A stretch of DNA of 64,000 nucleotides, taken from positions 372,001 to 436,000 of the forward strand of contig NZ_JACRST010000001.1 of assembly GCF_014384885.1 (NCBI RefSeq), given 5' to 3'. The stretch is from Ligaoa zhengdingensis. GTDB lineage: Bacteria > Bacillota > Clostridia > Oscillospirales > Ruminococcaceae. The translations under genes and the position numbers were made by a program. Positions 25,927-33,198 of this stretch are shown one piece after another; the first letter of the stretch is position 1, and the number at the start of each line of letters is the position of its first letter. A model generated the notes under the pieces. It had not been told where the DNA came from. It saw nothing but the letters and a program-made list of their open reading frames with translations, and did no database searches.

Positions 25927-27186
25927 TTATCGACCGTTCGGGGCTGTACCGCACTGTGTGTACGGTAAAAACTCGGTTAAAATCACAGAGCCGTCTTTGC
26001 CGCTCATATTGATGGAATAGCTTATGGTTTCGCCGCTGTCATCGACGTAGGATACCCCGTAATATGGCAGCAGACCATAGAATGTCATATTCAGCAGCAG
26101 CGGACGATCCGGTGACAGTTCGTCCAGAGCGTACAGCTCTTCTGTGGAAAACGATAGGCTGCTGCTCATAGAAGCCTCGATTCCCAGCACCTTGAAGTCC
26201 TTTACGGCATACTCGCAGGAAAGCAGCACCCTGGCCAGCGGCTCTGCCGTACTGACGGAAACCTCGTGGTAATCGGAAATGCCGTCCAACACATCCTCCG
26301 CCCAATGTGCCTGAATCGCAGGCTCAAACGCCTGCCGGATACGCTGCAAAGCGTGCTCTTTTCCCGCTTCTTCGGTTTCCCCGTTATACAAATCCAACGG
26401 CAGGAAGCGGTAGGGCGGGAAGTCTCCGGGTTCCCCTTTTGTCACAAAATAGGTGTACTGCTCATAGGCGCAGAGCCTGCCGTCCGCATCGAGATACATT
26501 CCGCCCGCCCACGGAATATCATCGGGAGAAGCCGTCAGAAACGCGGGTTCCCAGCAATAGACCGTGTAGCTGCCGCTTTCATCCGTAAGGACTTCTTTTT
26601 GATAAAACTGCACAACCTCATAGCCGGTGAGGATATCCGTTCGGGAGGGAGAGGCGCACTGCGCGGCCAATCGCTGCGCCCGCTGGTCAAGAATGGCCTG
26701 ATGGTATTCATAAGCGTCTTTGTCTACCTGTACTTCGGTGCGGTAACCGTTGCGGATCAGCCAGTAGAGCGTTTCGTCCTCAAAGCTCATGCGATGGCTG
26801 TCTCCTTTTCCGTTGAAATAAATGCCGTTTATATGGTTTTCATCCAATCCGGCAAAGAAAACGAAGTGTTCGTCAGATGAGTTATATGCGTCAGGCCCCC
26901 CGGAGAGGTATATCTCCATCGTATAATGGTCCAAGCCTTGACCGGGCTGCTCGCTATGGTGTTCCGCTGCGGCATTGAGGACGGAGGCCATGTCTTCGGC
27001 GCTTACATACTCACGAGAAAAGAATGATGAGATATATTTGATTTCCTCTGCTTTTACCGTTGCCATCCGCTCGACGATCCCCGCTTTTGCAGAGTCCCCG
27101 TCGGCTGGCTCGTTTGGCTTTGCGCCGCAGCCCGCTGTCAGCAGGCAGAGCGCAAGCGTCAGCACAATAATTGGCAGTCGTTTCAT
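25927..27186 (-). CDS. Lipoprotein of unknown function
   Basis: 419 residues from the ATG behind GAAAGGAGG. The signal (MKRLPIIVLTLALCLLTAGCG) ends in the lipobox LTAGC, so Cys20 would be lipid-modified and the protein anchored outside the membrane. The mature part is acidic with many aromatic residues and no motif I recognise. It lies alone in IME2 between a 58-bp direct repeat, with its own terminator, and looks like an inserted cargo gene. Confidence 0.75.
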   Translation of the reverse strand: MKRLPIIVLTLALCLLTAGCGAKPNEPADGDSAKAGIVERMATVKAEEIKYISSFFSREYVSAEDMASVLNAAAEHHSEQPGQGLDHYTMEIYLSGGPDAYNSSDEHFVFFAGLDENHINGIYFNGKGDSHRMSFEDETLYWLIRNGYRTEVQVDKDAYEYHQAILDQRAQRLAAQCASPSRTDILTGYEVVQFYQKEVLTDESGSYTVYCWEPAFLTASPDDIPWAGGMYLDADGRLCAYEQYTYFVTKGEPGDFPPYRFLPLDLYNGETEEAGKEHALQRIRQAFEPAIQAHWAEDVLDGISDYHEVSVSTAEPLARVLLSCEYAVKDFKVLGIEASMSSSLSFSTEELYALDELSPDRPLLLNMTFYGLLPYYGVSYVDDSGETISYSINMSGKDGSVILTEFLPYTQCGTAPNGR

Positions 27187-27278
27187 AAAAGTGTTCCTCC
27201 TTTCGGGCATATCATCATCTTTCACTTTGTGCGGATAAACTTATCCAATATAATTATACCATGCAAAGCACGAACTTT

Positions 27279-27596
27279 TCAATTCCAGTCTCCATACAAA
27301 TGTGCAACTTTTCTATGAACGCCGCACTTTTTCGCCGCCTCGCTTGCCGCCCTGCGGCGTTCCTCGCTGTATGGGGCGGTCAGACGGAAAGAGAAGCGCC
27401 CCTTGCGGATTTCAAATTCCATGCAGCCCGTGTCCGGGTCTGCGTCGGTCTGGCGGCACTCACCGGGGTGAGCTGCGGCATAGGCGGTCAGCCTGTTCTT
27501 GAGGTCGGTGTTGTGGGTGCGGATATGGATAAGCGGCTCTTTCTCATCAAACCAAATATCGGTGGTCTTTTCCTGCTTCGTAAGCCCTGTTCTCAT
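27279..27596 (-). CDS. Conserved small mobile-element protein (IME2 copy)
   Basis: 105 residues (MRTGLTKQEKTTDIWFDEKEP), paralogue of the IME1 protein at 17729-18028. The last 15 residues (CGVHRKVAHLYGDWN) differ from the Lys-rich tail of the IME1 copy, which suggests the 3' end was rearranged, in line with the repeat it shares with 25815-25872. The ATG follows AAAGGAGAG. Confidence 0.72.
   Translation of the reverse strand: MRTGLTKQEKTTDIWFDEKEPLIHIRTHNTDLKNRLTAYAAAHPGECRQTDADPDTGCMEFEIRKGRFSFRLTAPYSEERRRAASEAAKKCGVHRKVAHLYGDWN
27319..27376. repeat. 58-bp repeat flanking the lipoprotein gene, right copy
   Basis: Partner of 25815-25872, within the coding end of the conserved small gene. Confidence 0.75.
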
Positions 27597-27768
27597 AAAC
27601 TCTCCTTTCTGCCCTCTGTCGCACAGGAGTGGCATTTTTCGGCTGTTTTCTCCGGCTCTTGACTTGAAGAAAACGGCGATTTTCAAACAGAAGCGCGCCG
27701 GACGATGTCTGCCCTGTCTGACGCGCTCCCATTCGATAAAATGCGTTTTTTCCGGCTCTACACAGGAA

Positions 27769-29031
27769 TCAGCGAGCTTCGTCCCTCGTGACCGCTTTTT
27801 CTCTGTGCGGATGGAAGAATCGCCACAGATTATTGCGCTGAATCACATCCTCATAGCTGCGGACTTTCCCGCGCAGCTCCGTATTTTCACGCTCCAATTC
27901 TGCTGCACGGAGCTTGCCGCGAACAGACTTATAATCGGAAATCTCCTGCTTCAAACCGACAATCTCAGCCTTGAGTTTTGCAATCAGTTTGTTTGCCGCA
28001 TCCAACGCCTTTTGCAGTTTGGATTCCTTTTTCTCTGCTGTAACGTACTTCTTTGCCAGAGTGGAAAGTCGGTCAAAGTCCTCACGCTCCACGACAACTT
28101 TGGATGAGAAGGGAATGGACGTTGCCACGATTTTTTCGATAGACCGCACATCGACCCGCTGATTCTGGATTTTTTCAATTTTGCTTCCAAGCGTTGCTGC
28201 CTGTTTTTCCTGCTGGCGGTTCCGCTCTGTGAGTTCTGCCAGCCGCGCCTGTTCCTGCTGCACCTTGAACTGTGTCACCGTCAGATGTTCCTCCGAGCTG
28301 CCGCGTTCGCCTCGCTCCACATCGTCATACCCTGCCTTTCGCATGGCGGCGAAGAAATCATCTTGCAGAACAGAATAGGATTTTCGGAGCACAGTTTTTC
28401 CGTTTGCGTTCAGCAGCGGTTTCCCATGCTCGTCCAGCGCGGGCTTGGAATCCCACTTTTTACTCATACTGACCTGCTGTATCGTTTCCTTGACTGTCCC
28501 AACCAGCGATTTATCCTTGCACCGCTTCGACCACAGAATTTTCTTCTCTACGACGGGGATATAGACCACATGAAGGTGATAATGGTACACGTCCTTGCCC
28601 AGCACGTCGGACATGGCACGATTGCGCTCGTCGGCGTGCATGACCGCAGAGAGAATGTACTGCTCTCCGCCTACGATTTCTATTGCGGATTTGTATGCGT
28701 CGGTGTAGAATTGTTTTGCGAAGTCATAGCCGCCGTGATTATGAAAATAGGCGGTGTTTACGTCAAAGACCAGCTCGCCGTAGAGAAAGGCATCCTCTTT
28801 CAGTCCGCGGGTGGAGATGATCCCATCCTCTTTCATCTGCTCAAACATCTCCGCATATCCAGCGGTCGGTTTCTTGAAATGAATATTGAGGCGCGTTCTT
28901 TCCGGGACAATATCCTGATTGACATAGGATTCCTTTTCCCGTTCGTTGTGCTGCTGCGCGTTGCCGATTCTGGCAGCCGTCAGCCTCATATTTCTTGCGT
29001 TGGTACGGTGAATACCGTCGCCTCTTGCCAT
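27769..29031 (-). CDS. MobV/Pre-type relaxase (IME2 copy)
   Basis: 420 residues, same architecture as the IME1 relaxase: MARGDGIHRTNARNMRL start, NEREKESYVNQDIVPER, metal-binding HYHLHVVYIP near residue 160, then a long coiled coil. The ATG follows CAGGAGG; an extended frame upstream runs through the oriT-like hairpins and is not credible. About 60% identity by eye to the IME1 copy, highest in the N-terminal catalytic half. Confidence 0.88.
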   Translation of the reverse strand: MARGDGIHRTNARNMRLTAARIGNAQQHNEREKESYVNQDIVPERTRLNIHFKKPTAGYAEMFEQMKEDGIISTRGLKEDAFLYGELVFDVNTAYFHNHGGYDFAKQFYTDAYKSAIEIVGGEQYILSAVMHADERNRAMSDVLGKDVYHYHLHVVYIPVVEKKILWSKRCKDKSLVGTVKETIQQVSMSKKWDSKPALDEHGKPLLNANGKTVLRKSYSVLQDDFFAAMRKAGYDDVERGERGSSEEHLTVTQFKVQQEQARLAELTERNRQQEKQAATLGSKIEKIQNQRVDVRSIEKIVATSIPFSSKVVVEREDFDRLSTLAKKYVTAEKKESKLQKALDAANKLIAKLKAEIVGLKQEISDYKSVRGKLRAAELERENTELRGKVRSYEDVIQRNNLWRFFHPHREKAVTRDEAR

Positions 29032-29085
29032 AGGCAGTTTACCTCCTGGTTTCAGATTGTGCAGGACGGGAGAGCTTTGGGGGAG

Positions 29086-29145
29086 CACTTCTGCGGAAGT
29101 GTAATAACCCACTATGATACTTTCATCCTGTGGCTGCAAAGTATC
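29086..29145. other. Candidate oriT of IME2
   Basis: Hairpins CACTTC-TGCG-GAAGTG (29086-29101) and GATACTTT/AAAGTATC (29116-29123 with 29138-29145), upstream of the relaxase, nearly identical to those in IME1. The remainder of the 390-bp gap to 29425 contains a further shared hairpin (CAGGAGCGT/ACGCTCCTG) and nothing gene-like. Confidence 0.6.
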
Positions 29146-29425
29146 GTGGGCTCTCCGAGGGGGAACGGGGAATGCGGCTTCTGCGGAAGCCTCTGCCGTG
29201 GCTTGCAAGTAGTACCCACTTTGCAAAATCCACGGCGTGACCGCCAGCCTTTCAGCAATCGAATTTGCTTCAACGCTGCCGCTCACAGGCAGAGAGAATT
29301 TTGAAAATCCTCTCCGCCATCCATCTCAAAATCTGCGGGTTTTTCGATGGAGACGGGGATGCGAGGGGCTGTGTCAGCCAATGCTTTACCTTGTCTGCCA
29401 GCAACAGGAGCGTGGCACGCTCCTG

Positions 29426-29680
29426 TCACAGTTCCCAAGGAGGAGTAGTCCATCGGTAGCTCTGCGGCACTCCACGCCGGTCAAGATACTCCTGCCGCGC
29501 CTGCTCCCGTTCTTCTTCGTTGGGAGCGGTTTTGTACCGGGAATAGAGCTGCCGGTTCAGCATGGCGTCGAGCTTTTGCTCCAAGCCCTGCCGGATTTCT
29601 TCTTCAAAATCATCCTCGCCCCGCAGATGGTACATGGCGAGGTCGATGAACAGATCATAGGGGATTTGTACGCTTTTCAT
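29426..29680 (-). CDS. Small conserved mobile-element protein (IME2 copy)
   Basis: 84 residues (MKSVQIPYDLFIDLAMYHLRG, ending SYRWTTPPWEL). Same length and place as the IME1 protein at 19800-20054. Function unknown. Confidence 0.75.
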   Translation of the reverse strand: MKSVQIPYDLFIDLAMYHLRGEDDFEEEIRQGLEQKLDAMLNRQLYSRYKTAPNEEEREQARQEYLDRRGVPQSYRWTTPPWEL

Positions 29681-29700
29681 TTTCCTATCCTTTCCTATCC

Positions 29701-29773
29701 GCGACGGTCGCAACGATTGCGACGGTTGCTTTGATGGCATCATTTCCACCGTCGCGACCGTCGCAGCCGTCGC
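29701..29773. repeat. Iteron-like inverted array (candidate replication origin), IME2
   Basis: Units GCGACGGTC, GCAACGATT, GCGACGGTT followed after 19 bp by CACCGTCGC, GACCGTCGC, AGCCGTCGC. Same geometry as in IME1, but with GCGACGG in place of GTGACGG, so the architecture is kept while the unit sequence has shifted. Confidence 0.65.
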
Positions 29774-29780
29774 GCTGTCC

Positions 29781-30953
29781 TCAGTCGATTACTTCGTACT
29801 CAACATTGCCGATTACCATATAGGTGAGCTTCACCTGCCGCCCGGAGTGTTTGGCCCTGTTCTCATACCTCACATGGTACTCGTCCAGCAGCCTGCCGGA
29901 TTTAACGTTCAGGTATTTGGTGAGGGCATTTGCCGCCATGCCTGTATTCACCGCTTCCGCAAGCTCGGTCGGACTGCCTGCCCATTCTCTGCTTTCGGAG
30001 GAAACAAGCTGGGAAACCGTATCCAATACAGGGTCGGGAGGCTCCTGATAAGGCTCGTTCTCCGTCCGTTCAAGGCTCCATATCTGCGTGCCGGCATCTT
30101 TTTTCAGATATAGAATCTGATCCTGTTGATCTCGCCCCACCGCATCGACCGTGGCCTCCAATGCTGTCCGTTTCTTCTTCTGCATCAGGAGTGCTCCGTC
30201 TGCACAACCGAGAAGTCCTGTTGTGCCGGAGATCGTTTCAAAGCTGTCCCCAGCTGGCTGTTTTCTTGTGTGATGGACGGTAACGATGCAAATGCTGTGC
30301 CTGTCTGCAAAACGCTTGAGTTTGCCGATGATCTCATAGTCGCTGGCGTAGCTGTAAGCCTCACCTCCGGCTTCCCGAATCTTCTGCATGGTGTCAATGA
30401 TAACCAGTTTCGTATCGGGGTGTTCCTTTATGAAATTCTCAAGCTGCTCGTCAAGACCGTTTCCGATTTTGTTTGCTGCCGTTGCAAAATGCAGGCTGGC
30501 GGTATCCGCCACGCCGTACATCATAAACATCCGGCTCTGGATTCTCTGGAAATCATCCTCCAGCGCAAGGTACAGAACCGTACCCTGGTGGACTTCATAG
30601 CCCCACAGCCTTTGCCCTGTGCTGACATGGTAGGCAAGCTGCGCTACCAGAAATGATTTTCCGATTTTGGGCGCTCCTGCGAGGATATATGCCCCGGAGT
30701 AGAGCAGACCGTCTATGACGGGCGGTCTGCTCTTGTAGGCGGTCTGATACAGCTCTGTCATGGAAACGGTATGAAGATAATGCGGGTCGTTCATGCGCCG
30801 GATTCTCTCACGCATTTCCTCAATATTTTCCTCAGGGGGATTGCTTTCGCAGGTTTCATGTGGTATCCTCTGTTTAGTTGAATCGTGAGGCGGCTGCCCT
30901 CCATCTGCGCCAACAGATGGGATGAGGGCGGTCGTTTTCTCATTTTCCGTCAT
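29781..30953 (-). CDS. RepA-like AAA ATPase (IME2 copy)
   Basis: 390 residues, with GAPKIGKS (Walker A), LVIIDTM (Walker B), YLALEDDFQRIQSRM and VTVHHTRKQPAGD, closely matching the IME1 protein through the core but divergent in the first 50 residues and the end. The ATG 8 bp after GGAGG was chosen over a GTG three codons earlier. It overlaps xis by 14 bp. Its C-terminal end abuts the iteron array. Confidence 0.82.
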   Translation of the reverse strand: MTENEKTTALIPSVGADGGQPPHDSTKQRIPHETCESNPPEENIEEMRERIRRMNDPHYLHTVSMTELYQTAYKSRPPVIDGLLYSGAYILAGAPKIGKSFLVAQLAYHVSTGQRLWGYEVHQGTVLYLALEDDFQRIQSRMFMMYGVADTASLHFATAANKIGNGLDEQLENFIKEHPDTKLVIIDTMQKIREAGGEAYSYASDYEIIGKLKRFADRHSICIVTVHHTRKQPAGDSFETISGTTGLLGCADGALLMQKKKRTALEATVDAVGRDQQDQILYLKKDAGTQIWSLERTENEPYQEPPDPVLDTVSQLVSSESREWAGSPTELAEAVNTGMAANALTKYLNVKSGRLLDEYHVRYENRAKHSGRQVKLTYMVIGNVEYEVID

Positions 30954-31146
30954 TTCGCTCACCTCCGGGAATCTGGAAGCCGTAGAACTTCTGCTTGAAA
31001 TACTGGGCGGGGCATTTTCCGGCTACGGTCAGATAGCCCTGGGATTTCAGCTCTCTGTTCATCTCCCGGACGATCTGATATGCCTTGCTGCGGCTGATGC
31101 CCATGATCTCCGCCACCTCTGACGCTGTGATAAACTGTGCTCTCAT
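30940..31146 (-). CDS. Excisionase-like small HTH protein of IME2
   Basis: 68 residues (MRAQFITASEVAEIMGISRSKAYQIVREMN, ending KQKFYGFQIP), homologous to the IME1 protein. ATG after AGGAGG. It heads the minus operon and is divergent from the regulator and integrase genes. Confidence 0.8.
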   Translation of the reverse strand: MRAQFITASEVAEIMGISRSKAYQIVREMNRELKSQGYLTVAGKCPAQYFKQKFYGFQIPGGERNDGK

Positions 31147-31226
31147 AGTACCTCCTGTTTCAATGTGTTTTTCCTCAGTCTGCGTATCTTTTGTTCATCC
31201 TCCTTTCTCTATTCCCTCTGAAATGC

Positions 31227-31329
31227 GCATCTTGAGTACATATTTTATTATACGCACACAAGATGCATCTGTCAAGCCTTTAGAAAATAAAAATATGTAC
31301 TTGCAATTCGTTTTATTCTGTGATATGAT
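31227..31329. promoter_or_regulatory. Divergent switch region of IME2
   Basis: Minus promoter: TTGACA (31270-31275) and TATAAT (31247-31252), 17-bp spacer. Plus promoter: TTGCAA (31301-31306) and TATGAT (31324-31329), 17-bp spacer. GCATCTTG (31227-31234) and CAAGATGC (31259-31266) form one inverted repeat, and AGTACATATTTTAT (31235-31248) and ATAAAAATATGTACT (31287-31301) another. These are different operators from those of IME1, so the two repressors probably do not cross-regulate. Confidence 0.65.
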
Positions 31330-31349
31330 ATGGACGAGGTGAATCAGAC

Positions 31350-31955
31350 ATGGACAATTTCGATTATCCCGCCATTGGGCAGAGAATTAAGCAGCTCCGA
31401 AAACGCAAGGGGCTGAACCAGACCGAACTGGCACAAATGCTGAAAAAATCTCTCCGCACCGTACAGAAGTACGAAACCGGAGAGATCGAAGTGTCGATTG
31501 CCGTTGTCAATCAGATTGCCGACCTGTTGGATTCAACGCCGACCTATATCCTCGGCTACGAATCCAGTTCAACGCAGATCAGAACGCTTTCCGACGTGAT
31601 GGACTTCCTCTTTAAGCTGGAAACGGTAGAGGGCATCGACTTCAAGATCGACGTGCAGAAGCCACCCCGCAGCAAGCAGTGGGAATGTTCCATTTCCTTT
31701 GACGGAAAGAGCATGGCAGAGTTCAACGCCGATATGTGCCTCTTTCTTGAACAGTGGGAGGACGAGCGCAGCGAGCTTCGCGCCTATAACTCCACGCAGG
31801 CAGCATATAAGCGCTGGAAGGAGCAGACTTTGGCATATTACGCCGCGAACGCAGTCAAATGCACAGAGCCGGAGGAACTTGACCGCGATGAGCGAATCGC
31901 AAAGCGGACGGAGTTTCTGGAAAAGGAATACGGTAAAAGCGAGAGTAACGAGTGA
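31350..31955 (+). CDS. XRE-family regulator of IME2
   Basis: 201 residues with an N-terminal HTH_XRE domain (about 8-65: IKQLRKRKGLNQTELAQML, then TVQKYETGEIEVS). The rest is mixed helix and strand without a recognised motif. ATG after GAGGTG. Likely repressor of the element; it precedes the integrase by 42 bp, so here integrase is in the regulator transcript rather than with xis. Confidence 0.85.
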   Translation: MDNFDYPAIGQRIKQLRKRKGLNQTELAQMLKKSLRTVQKYETGEIEVSIAVVNQIADLLDSTPTYILGYESSSTQIRTLSDVMDFLFKLETVEGIDFKIDVQKPPRSKQWECSISFDGKSMAEFNADMCLFLEQWEDERSELRAYNSTQAAYKRWKEQTLAYYAANAVKCTEPEELDRDERIAKRTEFLEKEYGKSESNE

Positions 31956-31997
31956 ATAACCTGATCAAAGCCTGATTCTTGAGGGAAGGAGGTAAAA

Positions 31998-33071
31998 ATG
32001 TCAGTAACAAAAGACGGCGACACCGGTCGCTGGATGTCCCAGATCCGCGTGACGGACTGGACAGGCAAGACCATCCACAAGAAGAAGCGTGGCTTTGCCA
32101 CCAAGAAGGAAGCCCTGCAATGGGAACGTGACTTTATCAGCCAATCCACGGGCAGCCTCGGCATGACCTTCGGTGACTTCATCTCTCTGTATGTCAAGGA
32201 TATGGAGCACCGCCTCAAGCCCTCAACCGTTGCCAGCAAGAAATGGCTGATCGACCTGAAGGTAACGCCTTTCTTCAAGAAAATTCCGCTGAACGAGATC
32301 AAGCCCACTCACGTGCGCCAATGGCAGAACTCCCTGACCAGCTACCGGGATGAAAACGGCAAGCCTTACGCCCAGACCTATCTCAAGTGCATCAACAACC
32401 AGCTCACGGCGATTTTCAACTACGCAGTCAAATACTATGGGCTGAAAGAAAATCCCTGCCACAAGGCGGGGAGCATGGGCAAGAAGAAAGCCGATGAAAT
32501 GCTGTTCTGGACAAAGGACGAGTTCCAGACATTTATCGAGAGCATGAAAGACCGTCCCGCCAGCTACACGGTATTCATGACCATGTACTACACGGGGATT
32601 CGGGAGGGAGAGCTGCTGGCACTCACACCGTCGGACATCGACTTCGAGAAGAAGACCCTGACGGTGAACAAGAGCTATCAGCGCCTCGGCAAAGAGGATA
32701 TTATCACCACTCCGAAAACACCGAAAAGCATCCGTACTATCCCTATTCCCGACGGCCTTTGCAACTGTTTGCAGGAGTATATGTCCCATTGCTACGGGCT
32801 GCAAAAGGACGACAGGCTCTTTCCCTACACCAAGAGCTTTCTGTACCACGAAATGAAGTACGGCTGCAAGGCTTCGGGCGTGAAGCGGATACGGGTGCAT
32901 GACATTCGACACAGCCACGCCAGCCTGCTGGTGGAGATGGGCTTCTCTCCGCTGCTGATCGCGGAGCGGCTCGGACATGAAAAGGTACAGACAACGATGG
33001 ACACGTACAGTCACCTGTACCCCAACAAGCAGGTGGAGGTAGCCAGACAGCTTGACGGCATTATGCCGTGA
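31998..33071 (+). CDS. Tyrosine recombinase/integrase of IME2
   Basis: 357 residues. N-terminal arm-binding domain, core domain, and catalytic Arg (TGIREGELLAL), TTPKTPKSIR, HDIRHSH, GH and the Tyr near MDTYSHLYP. ATG after GGAGGT. It lies 115 bp from the guaA core, the usual position for an integrase using that site. Confidence 0.92.
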   Translation: MSVTKDGDTGRWMSQIRVTDWTGKTIHKKKRGFATKKEALQWERDFISQSTGSLGMTFGDFISLYVKDMEHRLKPSTVASKKWLIDLKVTPFFKKIPLNEIKPTHVRQWQNSLTSYRDENGKPYAQTYLKCINNQLTAIFNYAVKYYGLKENPCHKAGSMGKKKADEMLFWTKDEFQTFIESMKDRPASYTVFMTMYYTGIREGELLALTPSDIDFEKKTLTVNKSYQRLGKEDIITTPKTPKSIRTIPIPDGLCNCLQEYMSHCYGLQKDDRLFPYTKSFLYHEMKYGCKASGVKRIRVHDIRHSHASLLVEMGFSPLLIAERLGHEKVQTTMDTYSHLYPNKQVEVARQLDGIMP

Positions 33072-33077
33072 GCCTCT

Positions 33078-33116
33078 GGCTACAAAAATCGCTGCAAATG
33101 TAGCCAATTTGTAGCC
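33078..33116. repeat. Candidate integrase arm-type sites, right end of IME2
   Basis: GGCTACAAA (33078-33086, inverted), ATGTAGCC (33098-33105) and TTTGTAGCC (33108-33116), matching the left-end repeats of IME2 and unlike those of IME1. Confidence 0.6.
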
Positions 33117-33129
33117 GCTAAAAAAGAAA

Positions 33130-33169
33130 AATCCTGAAAAACGCTGTATTACCAACGCTTTTCAGGATT
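33130..33169 (-). terminator. Terminator serving guaA, supplied by IME2
   Basis: AATCCTGAAAA and TTTTCAGGATT arms, followed in the minus direction by TTTTTCTTTTTT. Since it lies inside the element, guaA transcription now ends in acquired DNA. Confidence 0.75.
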
Positions 33170-33186
33170 CAGAAAACACTAAATAT

Positions 33187-33198
33187 TTATTCCCACTC
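33187..33198. repeat. Attachment core within the 3' end of guaA
   Basis: On the guaA strand this reads GAGTGGGAATAA, the last codons E-W-E-stop, so integration restores the gene end exactly. The guaA 3' end is a known integration hotspot for islands of this kind. Confidence 0.88.

Larger units (their letters stand above)
24085..33198. mobile_element. IME2: integrative mobilizable element at the guaA 3' end
   Basis: Bounded by the central core and the core in guaA. It encodes a DUF6061-like protein, a MerR regulator, a lipoprotein, the same small proteins, MobV relaxase and RepA-like ATPase as IME1, an excisionase, and then in the opposite direction an XRE regulator and integrase next to guaA. 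TTTGTAGCC repeats at both ends (24197-24216 and 33078-33116) fit its own integrase arm sites. There are no conjugation genes. Confidence 0.85.

Noticed and set aside
12251..33198. CRISPR array or prophage in the inserted region
   Set aside because: No regularly spaced repeats with unique spacers and no phage structural genes; the relaxase and RepA-like genes point to IMEs.
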